DNA of 19,845 nucleotides, from positions 1 through 19,845 of the forward strand of contig JBEHYA010000032.1 in the NCBI GenBank assembly GCA_048498415.1. The letters run 5' to 3'. A program made the position numbers and the translations under genes. This stretch comes from JBEHYA01 sp048498415 (lineage in GTDB: Bacteria; Pseudomonadota; Alphaproteobacteria; UBA9219; RGZA01). The notes under the pieces were generated by a model. It saw only the letters and a program-made list of their open reading frames with translations, searched no databases and had not been told where the DNA came from. Shown here one piece after another: positions 5,850 to 15,861 of the stretch (within the stretch, counting starts at the first letter, position 1; each line of letters opens with the position of its first letter).

Positions 5850-8252
5850 ATGGACTGGTCGCCCCTTTTCTTCCGCGTGGCGGTGCTCGTGGCCATGATG
5901 GTGATGTGGATGACCGCCTGGCAGGCGCAGGCCGCGGTGATAACCGATGCCGGCGTGCCGGCGGGCTTCGAACAACTGGCCCGGCCGCGCGCCGTGGTCG
6001 TCACGCTTTCCTATGGCGGCGAAACGCTGGGGGATTTTGCCGCGCACACCGCGCCGGGGCAGATCTGGTTTGATACCCCGGAAAAAATCACCGCCGCCAT
6101 CCCGCATCTTAAAAATACCGATAAACTGCGCGCCGTTCTTGCCACGCCCCTGCCCCAGCATGCGGAATTACTGTGCGGCACGCGCCTGCGCGACGGCTGC
6201 GGCGCGCTTGTGCCCGAAAACATCGGCATTATTTATGACGACAGCCAGCTGAACGGCGAATTATTCGTGAGCGCGGCGTATCTCGATACCGCCGATACCC
6301 ACGGCGCCACCTACCTGCCCCTGCCCCCGCGCGATTTTTCCGGCGTGTATGGCTTGGCCGGCGCGATCAACGGTGCGGATGCGCAGGCGCCCGCCTATAC
6401 GCTCACCGGTTCCACCACGCACGCCTATGGCGAAGGCCGCCTGACCACGCAAACATCGCTCACCGATCAGGGGCTGCGCTTCGATACGGCGCAGGCCGGC
6501 GTTGAACGCAACGGCTGGGGGGCGGGCGGCGGCCTGTTCCGCAGCCACGGGCTGCGGCTGGTCTCCGAGCATGATATGGCCGGCGTTTATGCTTCCACAT
6601 CGCTGGCAACACGGGTGGACGCGCATAAAACCGAAGGCAATCAGGTTTTGCTTTATCTGCCGCGCCGTTCGTTTGTCAGTATTCTGCGCGACGGGCGCCT
6701 TTATTCATCGCGCGCGTATGAAGCCGGCAATCAGGTGATCGATACCAGCGACCTGCCGGAGGGCGCGTATACCATCACGCTGCGCATCGACGAACAGGGC
6801 GGCGGCAGCCACGAGGAAAAACGCTTTTTCGCCAAATCGCCGGAGCTGCCGCCCGCCGATGCGCCCACTTATTTCGCCGAAGCCGGTTTTTTGCGCCAGG
6901 CCGCCAATAACGACCGCACGCTGCCGGATGTGAGCAGCAAAATGATTGCCAGCGCCGGCACCCTGCGCCGGCTGGCCGATAATTTGGGCGGGAGTTTTCA
7001 GGTGCTGGCCGTGCATGACCGGCTGGCCGCCGAAACCGGCGCGTTCTGGATGATGGATGGCAACCGTTTGTCTTTTGCCGCACTGGCTTCCACTAAAGGC
7101 GATGTCGGCATGCAGGCCGGCTGGCTTTATGCCTCGCAACGTTACAGCTTTTCCCTTGATGCCGCGAAATTATGGGCCCACGACAACGACATGAGCGTGC
7201 AGCGCGAGTTTTACAGCTATACGCAGGCCACGCTATCGGGCGGGTATAATATTACCGATACGTTCTCGTTTGGGATTCGCGCCAGTTACGCGCAGGTGAT
7301 GGATACGCCCGCCAGTTTTTCCATCGGCCCCTATAGCGACTGGCGCATCTGGCAGGAAGGCGAGAGCGATATTTCGCTCGCTGCCGCGGCCGCGCGGGCG
7401 GATCGCGATTACCAGGGCAGTGTGTTGCTGCGCTTTACCAAACGCTTTGGCAATTACGGCGTGAGCGCGACCGGCGGCGCGGGTTTTGATGCAGCCGGCC
7501 GCCACCCCAGCGGCAACATTCATGCGTGGCGCGACGACAGCACGCCCGATGAAACACTTTTGCTTGGCGCCGGCTTTAGCGGCGACGAACAGACCCGCAC
7601 GCTGAGTGCCGATGCCGACTGGCGCAATGATATCGGACTGGTGCGCGCCAGCGCGCAGCAGGGCTTAAGCGGCACGGGCGCGGGTTTCAGCTATGGCGGC
7701 AATTTCGCCGTGAATGCCGCGCAGCAGGGCGATACGCTTGCGCTGGGCGGCACGCAGAACGAGCGCAGCGCTGTGATCATCGACGTGGATGGCAATGCGG
7801 ATGCCAATATGAAGATTTATGTGAACAACATCGAACGCGGCCATGTGAAAGTGGGCAGCCGGCAGGCGGTTTATCTCTCGCCGTTCCATACCTATAGTAT
7901 TCGTCTGGCAAGCGACCATGGCGGGCTCATTGATTATGCAGCGAGCCCGCGCAGTGTCACGCTGTATCCCGGCACGGTGGTGCATGAACACTGGCAGGTG
8001 AATAATTTTTACGTGATCGTCGCTAAACTGGCGGACCAAAATGATAAACCGCTGGCAGGCGCCATGCTCAAAGCCAGCCACGACGATGTAATGACGGATG
8101 AAGCCGGCCATTTTCAGGCCGAGATCGGCAGCCCGGCAGCTTTAAGCTTTACACTGGCCGATGGCAGCACCTGCGTGGCAACGCTGCCCGCGCAGCAACC
8201 CGTGAACGGCGTGCTGATGTATGAAAAGCCGCTGCGCTGCGCGGTTCAGTAA
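5850..8252 (+). CDS. Outer-membrane usher of the CS1/CFA-I-like (alternate) chaperone-usher class
   Basis: An 800-residue protein with a signal peptide ending WQAQA at 24-28. After a periplasmic N-terminal part comes a region at about 263-317 with LYLPRRSFVSILRDGRLYSS and an ending ITLRID. This resembles the E-set-like domain of TcfC/CooC-type ushers rather than the FimD/PapC layout. A long run of amphipathic beta strands with many aromatic ends (about 320-640) fits the barrel. The C-terminal region from about 637, with VDVDGNADANMKIYVNN and LSPFHTYSIRL, fits the CS1-pili C-terminal domain. Length is near that of CfaC-like ushers (inferred from the family). It threads chaperone-bound subunits across the outer membrane. 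Its 3' end overlaps the oppositely oriented chaperone gene by 7 bp. Confidence 0.85.
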   Translation: MDWSPLFFRVAVLVAMMVMWMTAWQAQAAVITDAGVPAGFEQLARPRAVVVTLSYGGETLGDFAAHTAPGQIWFDTPEKITAAIPHLKNTDKLRAVLATPLPQHAELLCGTRLRDGCGALVPENIGIIYDDSQLNGELFVSAAYLDTADTHGATYLPLPPRDFSGVYGLAGAINGADAQAPAYTLTGSTTHAYGEGRLTTQTSLTDQGLRFDTAQAGVERNGWGAGGGLFRSHGLRLVSEHDMAGVYASTSLATRVDAHKTEGNQVLLYLPRRSFVSILRDGRLYSSRAYEAGNQVIDTSDLPEGAYTITLRIDEQGGGSHEEKRFFAKSPELPPADAPTYFAEAGFLRQAANNDRTLPDVSSKMIASAGTLRRLADNLGGSFQVLAVHDRLAAETGAFWMMDGNRLSFAALASTKGDVGMQAGWLYASQRYSFSLDAAKLWAHDNDMSVQREFYSYTQATLSGGYNITDTFSFGIRASYAQVMDTPASFSIGPYSDWRIWQEGESDISLAAAAARADRDYQGSVLLRFTKRFGNYGVSATGGAGFDAAGRHPSGNIHAWRDDSTPDETLLLGAGFSGDEQTRTLSADADWRNDIGLVRASAQQGLSGTGAGFSYGGNFAVNAAQQGDTLALGGTQNERSAVIIDVDGNADANMKIYVNNIERGHVKVGSRQAVYLSPFHTYSIRLASDHGGLIDYAASPRSVTLYPGTVVHEHWQVNNFYVIVAKLADQNDKPLAGAMLKASHDDVMTDEAGHFQAEIGSPAALSFTLADGSTCVATLPAQQPVNGVLMYEKPLRCAVQ

Positions 8253-8917
8253 TTTTTTTCCGCCGTTTCCCTGCCGTCCCACACGGCGTAGCTGATGGGC
8301 ATATCCTGCGGCAGCGCAACATCTATCTGGGTGCCGGCATAGACGCGGTGCACGGGCAGATCGGCGCATTGATTGGGGGCCGCGCATTGCTTGCCGGCCT
8401 GAAACAACACATTGCTGTTGCCGGTATTTTCAATATGCAACGTTTTGCCGCGCCGTGCGGCATTATACGCCGTGTTTATGGCGGCCGGGCGCACGATGAC
8501 CAGCACTTCGTAGCCCACCAGAATTTTTAAACCCACCCTGCCGTCGCCGTTCACGCCCTTGATCACGGGTTTTACGGTCACGCGGTAGATATGTTCATGC
8601 GTATCCGGCGGCTTCAAAAGCACAAAACGCATCACCTTGCGGCTGCCTGCGGGCAAAACGGTTTTATCGGGCGTGACCAACAGGCCGGCGCTGGCGGGAT
8701 CATCGATCTTGCGGCGCTGCTCGTTCGGCTGGCCGGGGTTCGCGATTTCAAAGATCTCGCTGGCAATATAGGTATCGCCGCTGTCTTTGGAGATCAGCTC
8801 AATATCCTGCTTAGTCGGCCCGCCGGTGGTGAATTCCAGAATGGCGTTGCTGATCATGAACTCGGCACGCGCCGGCAGCGCAAGCAGAATGAAAATGGCA
8901 ATAAACGCGGCGCGCAT
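8246..8917 (-). CDS. Periplasmic pilus-assembly chaperone (PapD/CfaA-like)
   Basis: A 223-residue precursor with a signal peptide ending PARA at 15-18. The first Ig-like domain shows the family pattern VTPDKTVLPAGSRKVMRFV followed by a strand with basic residues (HIYRVTVKPV). A second domain follows with KILVGYEVLVIVRP and HIENTGNSNVLF. These chaperones donate a strand to pilin subunits in the periplasm and pass them to the usher. The start is supported by AGGGG five bases before the ATG. The gene is convergent with the usher and overlaps its 3' end by 7 bp, so chaperone and subunits come from different transcripts. Chaperone genes are usually co-directional with their usher, so this arrangement is uncommon. 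The C-terminal domain holds two Cys in a CAAPNQC motif, probably a disulfide loop. Confidence 0.87.
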   Translation of the reverse strand: MRAAFIAIFILLALPARAEFMISNAILEFTTGGPTKQDIELISKDSGDTYIASEIFEIANPGQPNEQRRKIDDPASAGLLVTPDKTVLPAGSRKVMRFVLLKPPDTHEHIYRVTVKPVIKGVNGDGRVGLKILVGYEVLVIVRPAAINTAYNAARRGKTLHIENTGNSNVLFQAGKQCAAPNQCADLPVHRVYAGTQIDVALPQDMPISYAVWDGRETAEKNY

Positions 8918-9002
8918 AGGAACCCCTTTTATCGCTTGAGCAATAGCGGGGTATTGTCATAAAGGTTTTAACGCCGCGCATACATGCGCAACCCTTCGCG
9001 GC

Positions 9003-9440
9003 TCAGCCTTTGGGCTTGTGAGTGAGATCGAGCGGCGGCGCGTCGTCGTCTTTGCCGCCGTTTTCCATGGCCTGCCGGGCTTTGCAGGCCAGCGTGGCGT
9101 ATTGCTGGCGGATGGAATCCAGCTCGTCCTCATCCAGCTGTTCCAGATTCAGCAGCGCGTTATGCGCGCCTTCGGTGACGCGGATAAGTTCATCCAGCTT
9201 GAGCTGCAGCGCCTTGGTATCGCGGTTCTGCGCATGCTGAATAAGGAAGACCAGCAGAAACGTGATGATGGTCGTGGTGGTGTTGATGACAATCTGCCAG
9301 CTGTCGGAAAAACCAAACAGCGGCCCGGTGAGCGCCCAGAGAACGACCATGGCAAACGCCGCCATGAAAGCGGCGGGGCTGCCGGCAAGGCTGGAGGCGC
9401 GTTCGGCAAAACGGCTGAACAGGGTGTGGACGCGGGGCAT
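9003..9440 (-). CDS. Low-affinity iron permease (Fet4-like) family small membrane protein
   Basis: I use the ATG at 9440 because AGAAGGA lies seven bases upstream; the ATG at 9470 lies inside an inverted repeat and has no such site. The 145-residue protein has two hydrophobic segments (about 22-43 and 49-67). It carries the characteristic stretch NTTTTIITFLLVFLIQHAQN followed by RDTKALQLKLDELIR, which is typical of bacterial proteins assigned to the low-affinity iron permease family. The rest is a soluble charged tail (ELDSIRQQYATLACKARQAM). Family membership is clear, but an iron transport role for these short bacterial versions is not well established. The gene follows the outer-membrane channel gene on the same strand, 57 bp after its stop, and has its own leader. 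Confidence 0.85.
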   Translation of the reverse strand: MPRVHTLFSRFAERASSLAGSPAAFMAAFAMVVLWALTGPLFGFSDSWQIVINTTTTIITFLLVFLIQHAQNRDTKALQLKLDELIRVTEGAHNALLNLEQLDEDELDSIRQQYATLACKARQAMENGGKDDDAPPLDLTHKPKG

Positions 9441-9454
9441 GCACGGTTCCTTCT

Positions 9455-9483
9455 GGTAAAACCGCCCCATAAGTGGTTTTACC
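9455..9483 (-). promoter_or_regulatory. Perfect 9-bp inverted repeat upstream of the permease gene
   Basis: GGTAAAACC and GGTTTTACC are perfect reverse complements separated by 11 bases. The dyad ends immediately before the Shine-Dalgarno of the permease (9448-9454). A TATAAT hexamer on the minus strand (9497-9502) overlaps the stop of the preceding channel gene and would place a transcript start just ahead of the dyad, though no -35 box is visible. The position suits an operator or a translation-controlling hairpin. No T-run follows the second arm in the direction of transcription, which argues against an intrinsic terminator. Confidence 0.45.
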
Positions 9484-9497
9484 GAATAAAAAAGCGA

Positions 9498-10877
9498 TTA
9501 TATCTTGGGCGTGCGCGCGGCGGGGGAAATTTCCCCGCCAAATCCGCCACCTAGCGTCTTGATGAGCGTGATGATGGCGGTCATGCGGTCCTGCCGGGTT
9601 TGAATGAGGCTGTCTTCCGACTGGAACAGGCTGGCCTGGGTGTTCAAAAGCGTCTGGTAATCGGAAGACCCCGCATCATAGCGCTGGCGCGCGATATCGT
9701 AGGCGATGCGCGATTGCTTGGCGGCTTCCGTCTGCAAACTGGTGCGTGTGGTGGCGGTGTTCACGGCCACAAGCGCATCCTCCACATCCTTGAACGCGGT
9801 CAGCACGGCGCCTTTGTAGTTCGCGGCAAGTTCGGCCTTTTTGGCCTCCGCAATATCTTCTTGCGCGGCCAATTGCCCGCCATCGAAGATGGTGGCGAGC
9901 ATGGAAGCGCCCATATCAATGGCGCTGGCGGCGGGGTTCGACATTAAGGCGCCGCTGAGCGATAGATTAAGCGACGGAAAGAACGCCGCGCGGGCCGCGC
10001 CGATATTGGCATTGGCGGCCATCAAATCGCTTTCCGATTTACGGATATCCGGGCGCTGGGTGAGAAGCGTGGCGGGCATGGTGGGCGCCACGTCAGGAAT
10101 ACTGACTTCCGCCAGTTGCGCGCCTTTTACCACAAAACCCTGCGGCGGCTGGCCGGTGAGCACGGCAAGCTGGGTGCGATAGGTATCGCGCGTCTGGCGC
10201 AGGCGCACGATATCGGATTCCGCGCTGGCCGTAGATGTTTTCTGCTGCGCGAGATCAATGAGCGCCACCGCGCCTTCCTTATAGCGCGCTTCAATAATCG
10301 CTTGCACTTTTTTGGCGTTCGCCAGATTTTTCTCGGCCACGTTAATCCGCTCATTGACGCCAAGCAGATTCACGTACGCGGTGGCCACATCCGTCTCCAG
10401 CACCAGCGCAACCGCTTCGCGGTCGAACTGGCTCGCCTGTAATTCGGCGGCGGCGGAATCGGCCTGCGCGCGGAGTTTGCCCCAGATATCGAGCTCGTAA
10501 CTCGCCTGCGCCGCGACGCGGCCACCGGTGTTGGTGCTCACAATGCCGCTGCTTTCATTCCGCGTGCGGGTTTCGGAACCCGAGAGCGAGACGCCGGGAT
10601 AAAACGATGAATTGGCGGAGGTTAGACTGGCGCGCGCCGATTCAATGCGGTGGAAGGCGGCTTCAAGATCGGTGTTCTGCGCCAAGGCTTTATCCATCAG
10701 TGCATCAAGTTCGGGCGAATGGAATGTCTTCCACCATTGGGCCGCAACCGGCAGCGCGGCCTGGGTTTTGGCGTTGGCATTATCCCAGCTAGCGGGCATG
10801 ACTACATCCGGGCGCACAAAATCGGGCGTAAACGAACACGCGCTTAACAGGCAGAGAAGAAGAATGGATTTACGCAT
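9498..10877 (-). CDS. Outer-membrane efflux lipoprotein (NodT/TolC-like channel)
   Basis: A 459-residue precursor with a short signal peptide and a lipobox LSAC, with Cys14 as the lipidated residue. The family's start pattern follows (FTPDFVRPDVVMPASW), then WWKTFHSPELDALMDKAL and two homologous helical repeats with long coiled-coil segments. Characteristic strings include TDLEAAFHRIESARASL, ASYELDIWGKLR and LLTQRPDIRKSESDLMAANANIGAARAAFFPSL. It forms the trimeric outer-membrane tunnel of a tripartite pump. It starts 3 bp after macB, with GGAGTGAGG just before the ATG, so translation is probably coupled. With MacA and MacB it completes an export system from cytoplasm or periplasm to the outside. 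Confidence 0.92.
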   Translation of the reverse strand: MRKSILLLCLLSACSFTPDFVRPDVVMPASWDNANAKTQAALPVAAQWWKTFHSPELDALMDKALAQNTDLEAAFHRIESARASLTSANSSFYPGVSLSGSETRTRNESSGIVSTNTGGRVAAQASYELDIWGKLRAQADSAAAELQASQFDREAVALVLETDVATAYVNLLGVNERINVAEKNLANAKKVQAIIEARYKEGAVALIDLAQQKTSTASAESDIVRLRQTRDTYRTQLAVLTGQPPQGFVVKGAQLAEVSIPDVAPTMPATLLTQRPDIRKSESDLMAANANIGAARAAFFPSLNLSLSGALMSNPAASAIDMGASMLATIFDGGQLAAQEDIAEAKKAELAANYKGAVLTAFKDVEDALVAVNTATTRTSLQTEAAKQSRIAYDIARQRYDAGSSDYQTLLNTQASLFQSEDSLIQTRQDRMTAIITLIKTLGGGFGGEISPAARTPKI

Positions 10878-10880
10878 GCC

Positions 10881-12818
<1,938 letters not shown>

Positions 12819-12821
12819 GCC

Positions 12822-14018
12822 CTAAAGCCCCATCGGCGGTCCGCGGAAACCCTGGCGGCGCGGCGGCTGGCCCTGCCCTTTATTATCGCCGCCGCCCGCA
12901 TCGGTGCGCTGGGGAATGATCTTATCTTCCCCCGTGATGCCGTCTTTGATCTCGGCCAGCGTGCGGCTTTGCAGGCCCACATGCACCACGCGGCGTTCCG
13001 GCTTGGAACCCGTCTTCACCGTGACCTGATAGGCCTTGCCGGCATCGGTATCTTCACTCGCCACGCGCCGGCCCAGCGCCGTGACGGGAATGGTGAGCGC
13101 ATTCTCGGCGCGGCCAATCACAAAAAACATCTGCGTGCTCATGCCGGTCATGAGCAGGCGGTCTTTGTTATCGACATCGACCAGCGCATCATACAGCACC
13201 ACGTCGTTCACGGTTTCGGGCGATGGCAGCACCTGCCGGACCTGCCCCCGCCAGCGGTGGTCGGAACCCAGCGTGGTAAAGTAAACCTCCATGTTGGGTG
13301 ACAGGCTCGAGACATCGGCTTCCGCCACCTGCGCACGCACCGTCATGACATCTAAATTCGCCACCTGCACGATGACGGGGGCGGTTTGATTGGCGTTCAC
13401 CGTCTGGCCTTCGCGCGTGGTCTGCGAGACAATCGTGCCATCCATCGGCGCATAGACTTTCGTGTAACCCAGATTGGCCTGGTCGCCCTTGAGGCCGGAT
13501 TGCGATTGTTCCAATTGCGCTTCCAATGCGCCCACGCGGGCCTGCGTGACTTTCAGCGTGGTCTGCGAATCTTCCAACGCTTCCTGGCTGATCGCTTTGG
13601 CCTTGATCAGCCGCTGGTTGCGGGCAAGCTGCTGTTTGGCGAACACGATATTGGCCTGCTGTTCGGCGAGCTGCGCCTGCAGGGTTTTGATCGCCGCTTC
13701 ATCGGCGTTCACCTTGGCTTCATACACGGTGGGGTCGATCTCGGCGATCAGATCGCCTTTCTTGACCGTGTCGCCGATCGCCACATGCAATTTTTTCAGC
13801 TGGCCGGAGACCTGCACGCCCACATCCACATATTCCTTGGGCTCCAGCTTGCCCTGCGCGGTCACGCTTTCTTCAATCGACGCCACCTGCGGGACAATGA
13901 GTTCCACTTTGGGTTTGCCGCTGGGGCGCGTGGCAAAAAAGATGCCCGCGCCGACAAGCGCCAGCACAACGGCAAGAGCGAGCCAGCGATGACGCTGCAA
14001 AGCAGAAAAAATATTCAT
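12822..14018 (-). CDS. macA: MacA-type periplasmic adaptor (membrane fusion protein)
   Basis: I take the ATG at 14018, which gives 398 residues beginning MNIFSALQRHRW and a membrane anchor at 12-29. The frame is open to an ATG at 14147, but those 43 extra codons run through two inverted repeats and precede the normal MacA N terminus. Domains: a lipoyl-like half (64-97), an alpha-helical coiled-coil hairpin (98-182), the second lipoyl half around YTKVYAPMDGTIVS (185-198), then beta-barrel and membrane-proximal domains. The C terminus is Gly/Pro/Arg-rich (GQGQPPRRQGFRGPPMGL). It bridges MacB in the inner membrane to the outer-membrane channel encoded downstream. The three genes are spaced by 3 bp and form one unit. 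Confidence 0.92.
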   Translation of the reverse strand: MNIFSALQRHRWLALAVVLALVGAGIFFATRPSGKPKVELIVPQVASIEESVTAQGKLEPKEYVDVGVQVSGQLKKLHVAIGDTVKKGDLIAEIDPTVYEAKVNADEAAIKTLQAQLAEQQANIVFAKQQLARNQRLIKAKAISQEALEDSQTTLKVTQARVGALEAQLEQSQSGLKGDQANLGYTKVYAPMDGTIVSQTTREGQTVNANQTAPVIVQVANLDVMTVRAQVAEADVSSLSPNMEVYFTTLGSDHRWRGQVRQVLPSPETVNDVVLYDALVDVDNKDRLLMTGMSTQMFFVIGRAENALTIPVTALGRRVASEDTDAGKAYQVTVKTGSKPERRVVHVGLQSRTLAEIKDGITGEDKIIPQRTDAGGGDNKGQGQPPRRQGFRGPPMGL

Positions 14019-14029
14019 CTTGAACCCGA

Positions 14030-14056
14030 CGGCAGAGTGGAACGCTATCTCTGCCG
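14030..14056 (-). promoter_or_regulatory. Inverted repeat in the leader of macA
   Basis: CGGCAGAG and CTCTGCCG are perfect 8-bp complements separated by 11 bases, ending 11 bases before the chosen macA ATG. Layout and spacer length match the dyad ahead of the permease gene, but the arm sequences differ. It may be an operator for the pump genes or a transcript hairpin near the ribosome site. Confidence 0.4.
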
Positions 14057-14112
14057 CATAGCTTAAAAAAAATTCAAGGCTTTTTCGGGCCGTTTTCCCT
14101 GCTTTTTGCCCC

Positions 14113-14136
14113 ATTTGCGGCACGAATGCCGCAAAT
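14113..14136 (-). terminator. Strong stem-loop after the glycosyltransferase operon
   Basis: ATTTGCGGCA and TGCCGCAAAT form a perfect 10-bp stem closed by a TTCG loop when read on the minus strand. It starts 14 bases after the stop codon of the TPR glycosyltransferase gene. Placement suggests a transcript end or a processing/stability hairpin separating the glycan operon from the pump genes. No T-run follows at once; a run of eight T lies about 40 bases further on, so it is not a textbook intrinsic terminator. Confidence 0.45.
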
Positions 14137-14150
14137 AGGGTTAGCAAAGA

Positions 14151-15830
14151 TTACTTTAGATCGGGAATGGGGTCGTTCGGGTGGTCGGGATCCTTCTCCA
14201 GGAACATCTGTTCGTTGGCCGGCAGCGCGAAGGGTTTGTGCTTGTAATAGTAGTCCTTCCAGTAATCGAAATTCTTTTTATCCTTTCGGATGTAATAGGC
14301 AACGACCAGCGCGTTGACGGAACGGAAGAAGTTAGGATCAATTTCAACCGCGCGCTTGAACTGCGCAATCGCATCATCCACCTTGCCTTCTTCCAGCAGC
14401 ATCTTGCCGTAGTTGTGATGCGTCTGCGCATACACATCCCAGACTTCAATCGCTTTGCGGTAATGAATCTCCGCCTTGCGGTTGTCGCCCTGCTGCTGGT
14501 AAGCCATGCCAAGGTTGTTGTGCAGGCGCGCCACGCCGTCTTCGTATTTTAAAATATGCGTGTAGAACGTGATGGGATCGTTCCAGACGTTGTTCTGAAT
14601 GAGCGTTGTGGTTATTAAAAAGCCGCCATAGGCGAGCAGCAGGGCGATGCCCAGCAGCTGTTTTTCGCCATCAAAGCGAAAGAAGTTGGCGATGGTCTGC
14701 GCAATGCCCAAAAACAGGCCGATGCTGGGCACATACATCCAGTGTTCCAGAAACAGCGCGTTGGCCGAGATGAGAATGCCGGAACACGGGAAATAGGCGA
14801 CGATAAACCACGCCGCGCCCCAGCCGAGCGGCTTGAACTTTTCCTGCCAGCTGCCGGGCTTGCCCGTGACACCAATAAAAGCAAGCCACACGCACAGGCT
14901 GAACCACGCCACGCCCCACAGCACGCGGTAATCGATAAGATCGGAGAACGCGATATCATAGCGTTCCATATGCAGGCCAAACGGCACCAGCAGCAGCGTG
15001 AAATAACGCGGGATCAGCGTAGTAAAGGTGAAGAAGCGGATATGGATATTCTGGCTATACGCATCCACCGTGCGGTAGATGTGGAAGGTGTCCTGAAAGT
15101 TCAAAACATTCGTGCGTAGATACATATAAAGCGCAGCGAACGCCCACAAATGCCAGGTGGACAGATAGGTTTTAACCTTCAGCCGGTCTTCGCGTTTGGC
15201 CTGGAAGGCGATCACCGACATAAGAAGGGCCGGAAAAATGATGCCGGGCTCTTTCGCGAGCACGCAAAGAATATAACACAGCAGCGTGAGCCCGCGCTGC
15301 TTCCAGCTGGGGCCCCAGGCAAGAAGGCCCAGCAGCATAAAGGTGGCAAACAGCGTATCGGCCGTAGCGCTCATATACGTCACAGCTTCCACATGCACCG
15401 GGTGCACAGCCCAGAGGAGCGATACGATTAAGACAACCGTGGGATTGAAGTTGAGTTTGCGCCCGAATTTATAGACCAGAATGACGTTGATAACATGCAG
15501 AAGAATATTGAGAGCGTGGAAAGCGACCGAACTCAGGCCGAAGAACTGAAAAACAATGACATACAGCGCGATCTGCAGCGGGCGGTAGAAATTATCGACA
15601 TTGCCCGTGCCGGCGGTGGAGTTATGCGTAACGGCATCCCACATGCTGCCCCAGCTGCGCAGAAAACTGTTTTTGACGAGGAGGATATCGTCATCCAGCA
15701 AAAACGTGCCGCCAAAGGCGTTGCAGTATGCCAGCAGCGTGACCGCGATGAGCAGCAGATAGACCCCGTTGGCCTTCACGAAACCTTGAATACGCTGGTA
15801 GAGGGGCGAAGCAGTGATGGATGCGAGCAT
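14151..15830 (-). CDS. TMTC-like membrane glycosyltransferase with C-terminal TPR repeats
   Basis: A 559-residue protein with about ten hydrophobic segments and a soluble C-terminal TPR region. GT-C features: an acidic first loop LLDDDILLVKN with Asp46-48, FYRPLQ at 81-86, HPVHVEAVTY at 143-152 with MSATADTL just after, and AKEPGI at 192-197. These match the layout of bacterial and eukaryotic TMTC-type proteins. TPR units lie at about 434-464 and 468-501, with a degenerate third before the charged tail. Such enzymes use polyprenyl-phosphate sugars to glycosylate proteins or glycans on the outer face of the inner membrane; TMTCs are O-mannosyltransferases in animals, while the bacterial substrates are mostly unknown. 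It is the last gene of the glycan operon, 31 bp after the AftB-like gene. Confidence 0.8.
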   Translation of the reverse strand: MLASITASPLYQRIQGFVKANGVYLLLIAVTLLAYCNAFGGTFLLDDDILLVKNSFLRSWGSMWDAVTHNSTAGTGNVDNFYRPLQIALYVIVFQFFGLSSVAFHALNILLHVINVILVYKFGRKLNFNPTVVLIVSLLWAVHPVHVEAVTYMSATADTLFATFMLLGLLAWGPSWKQRGLTLLCYILCVLAKEPGIIFPALLMSVIAFQAKREDRLKVKTYLSTWHLWAFAALYMYLRTNVLNFQDTFHIYRTVDAYSQNIHIRFFTFTTLIPRYFTLLLVPFGLHMERYDIAFSDLIDYRVLWGVAWFSLCVWLAFIGVTGKPGSWQEKFKPLGWGAAWFIVAYFPCSGILISANALFLEHWMYVPSIGLFLGIAQTIANFFRFDGEKQLLGIALLLAYGGFLITTTLIQNNVWNDPITFYTHILKYEDGVARLHNNLGMAYQQQGDNRKAEIHYRKAIEVWDVYAQTHHNYGKMLLEEGKVDDAIAQFKRAVEIDPNFFRSVNALVVAYYIRKDKKNFDYWKDYYYKHKPFALPANEQMFLEKDPDHPNDPIPDLK

Positions 15831-15861
15831 GGTTATCTTTGGCGTGGATGATCAGGCAGGA

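Noticed and set aside
8229..8259. Possible intrinsic terminator for the pilus operon: short GC stem then seven T
   Set aside because: The stem is only four base pairs, is eight bases away from the T-run, and overlaps coding sequence of both genes, so support is too weak to annotate.
14019..14147. Longer N terminus for MacA from the ATG at 14147
   Set aside because: The extra 43 codons cross two perfect inverted repeats, do not resemble a MacA N terminus, and the ATG at 14018 precedes a normal membrane anchor.
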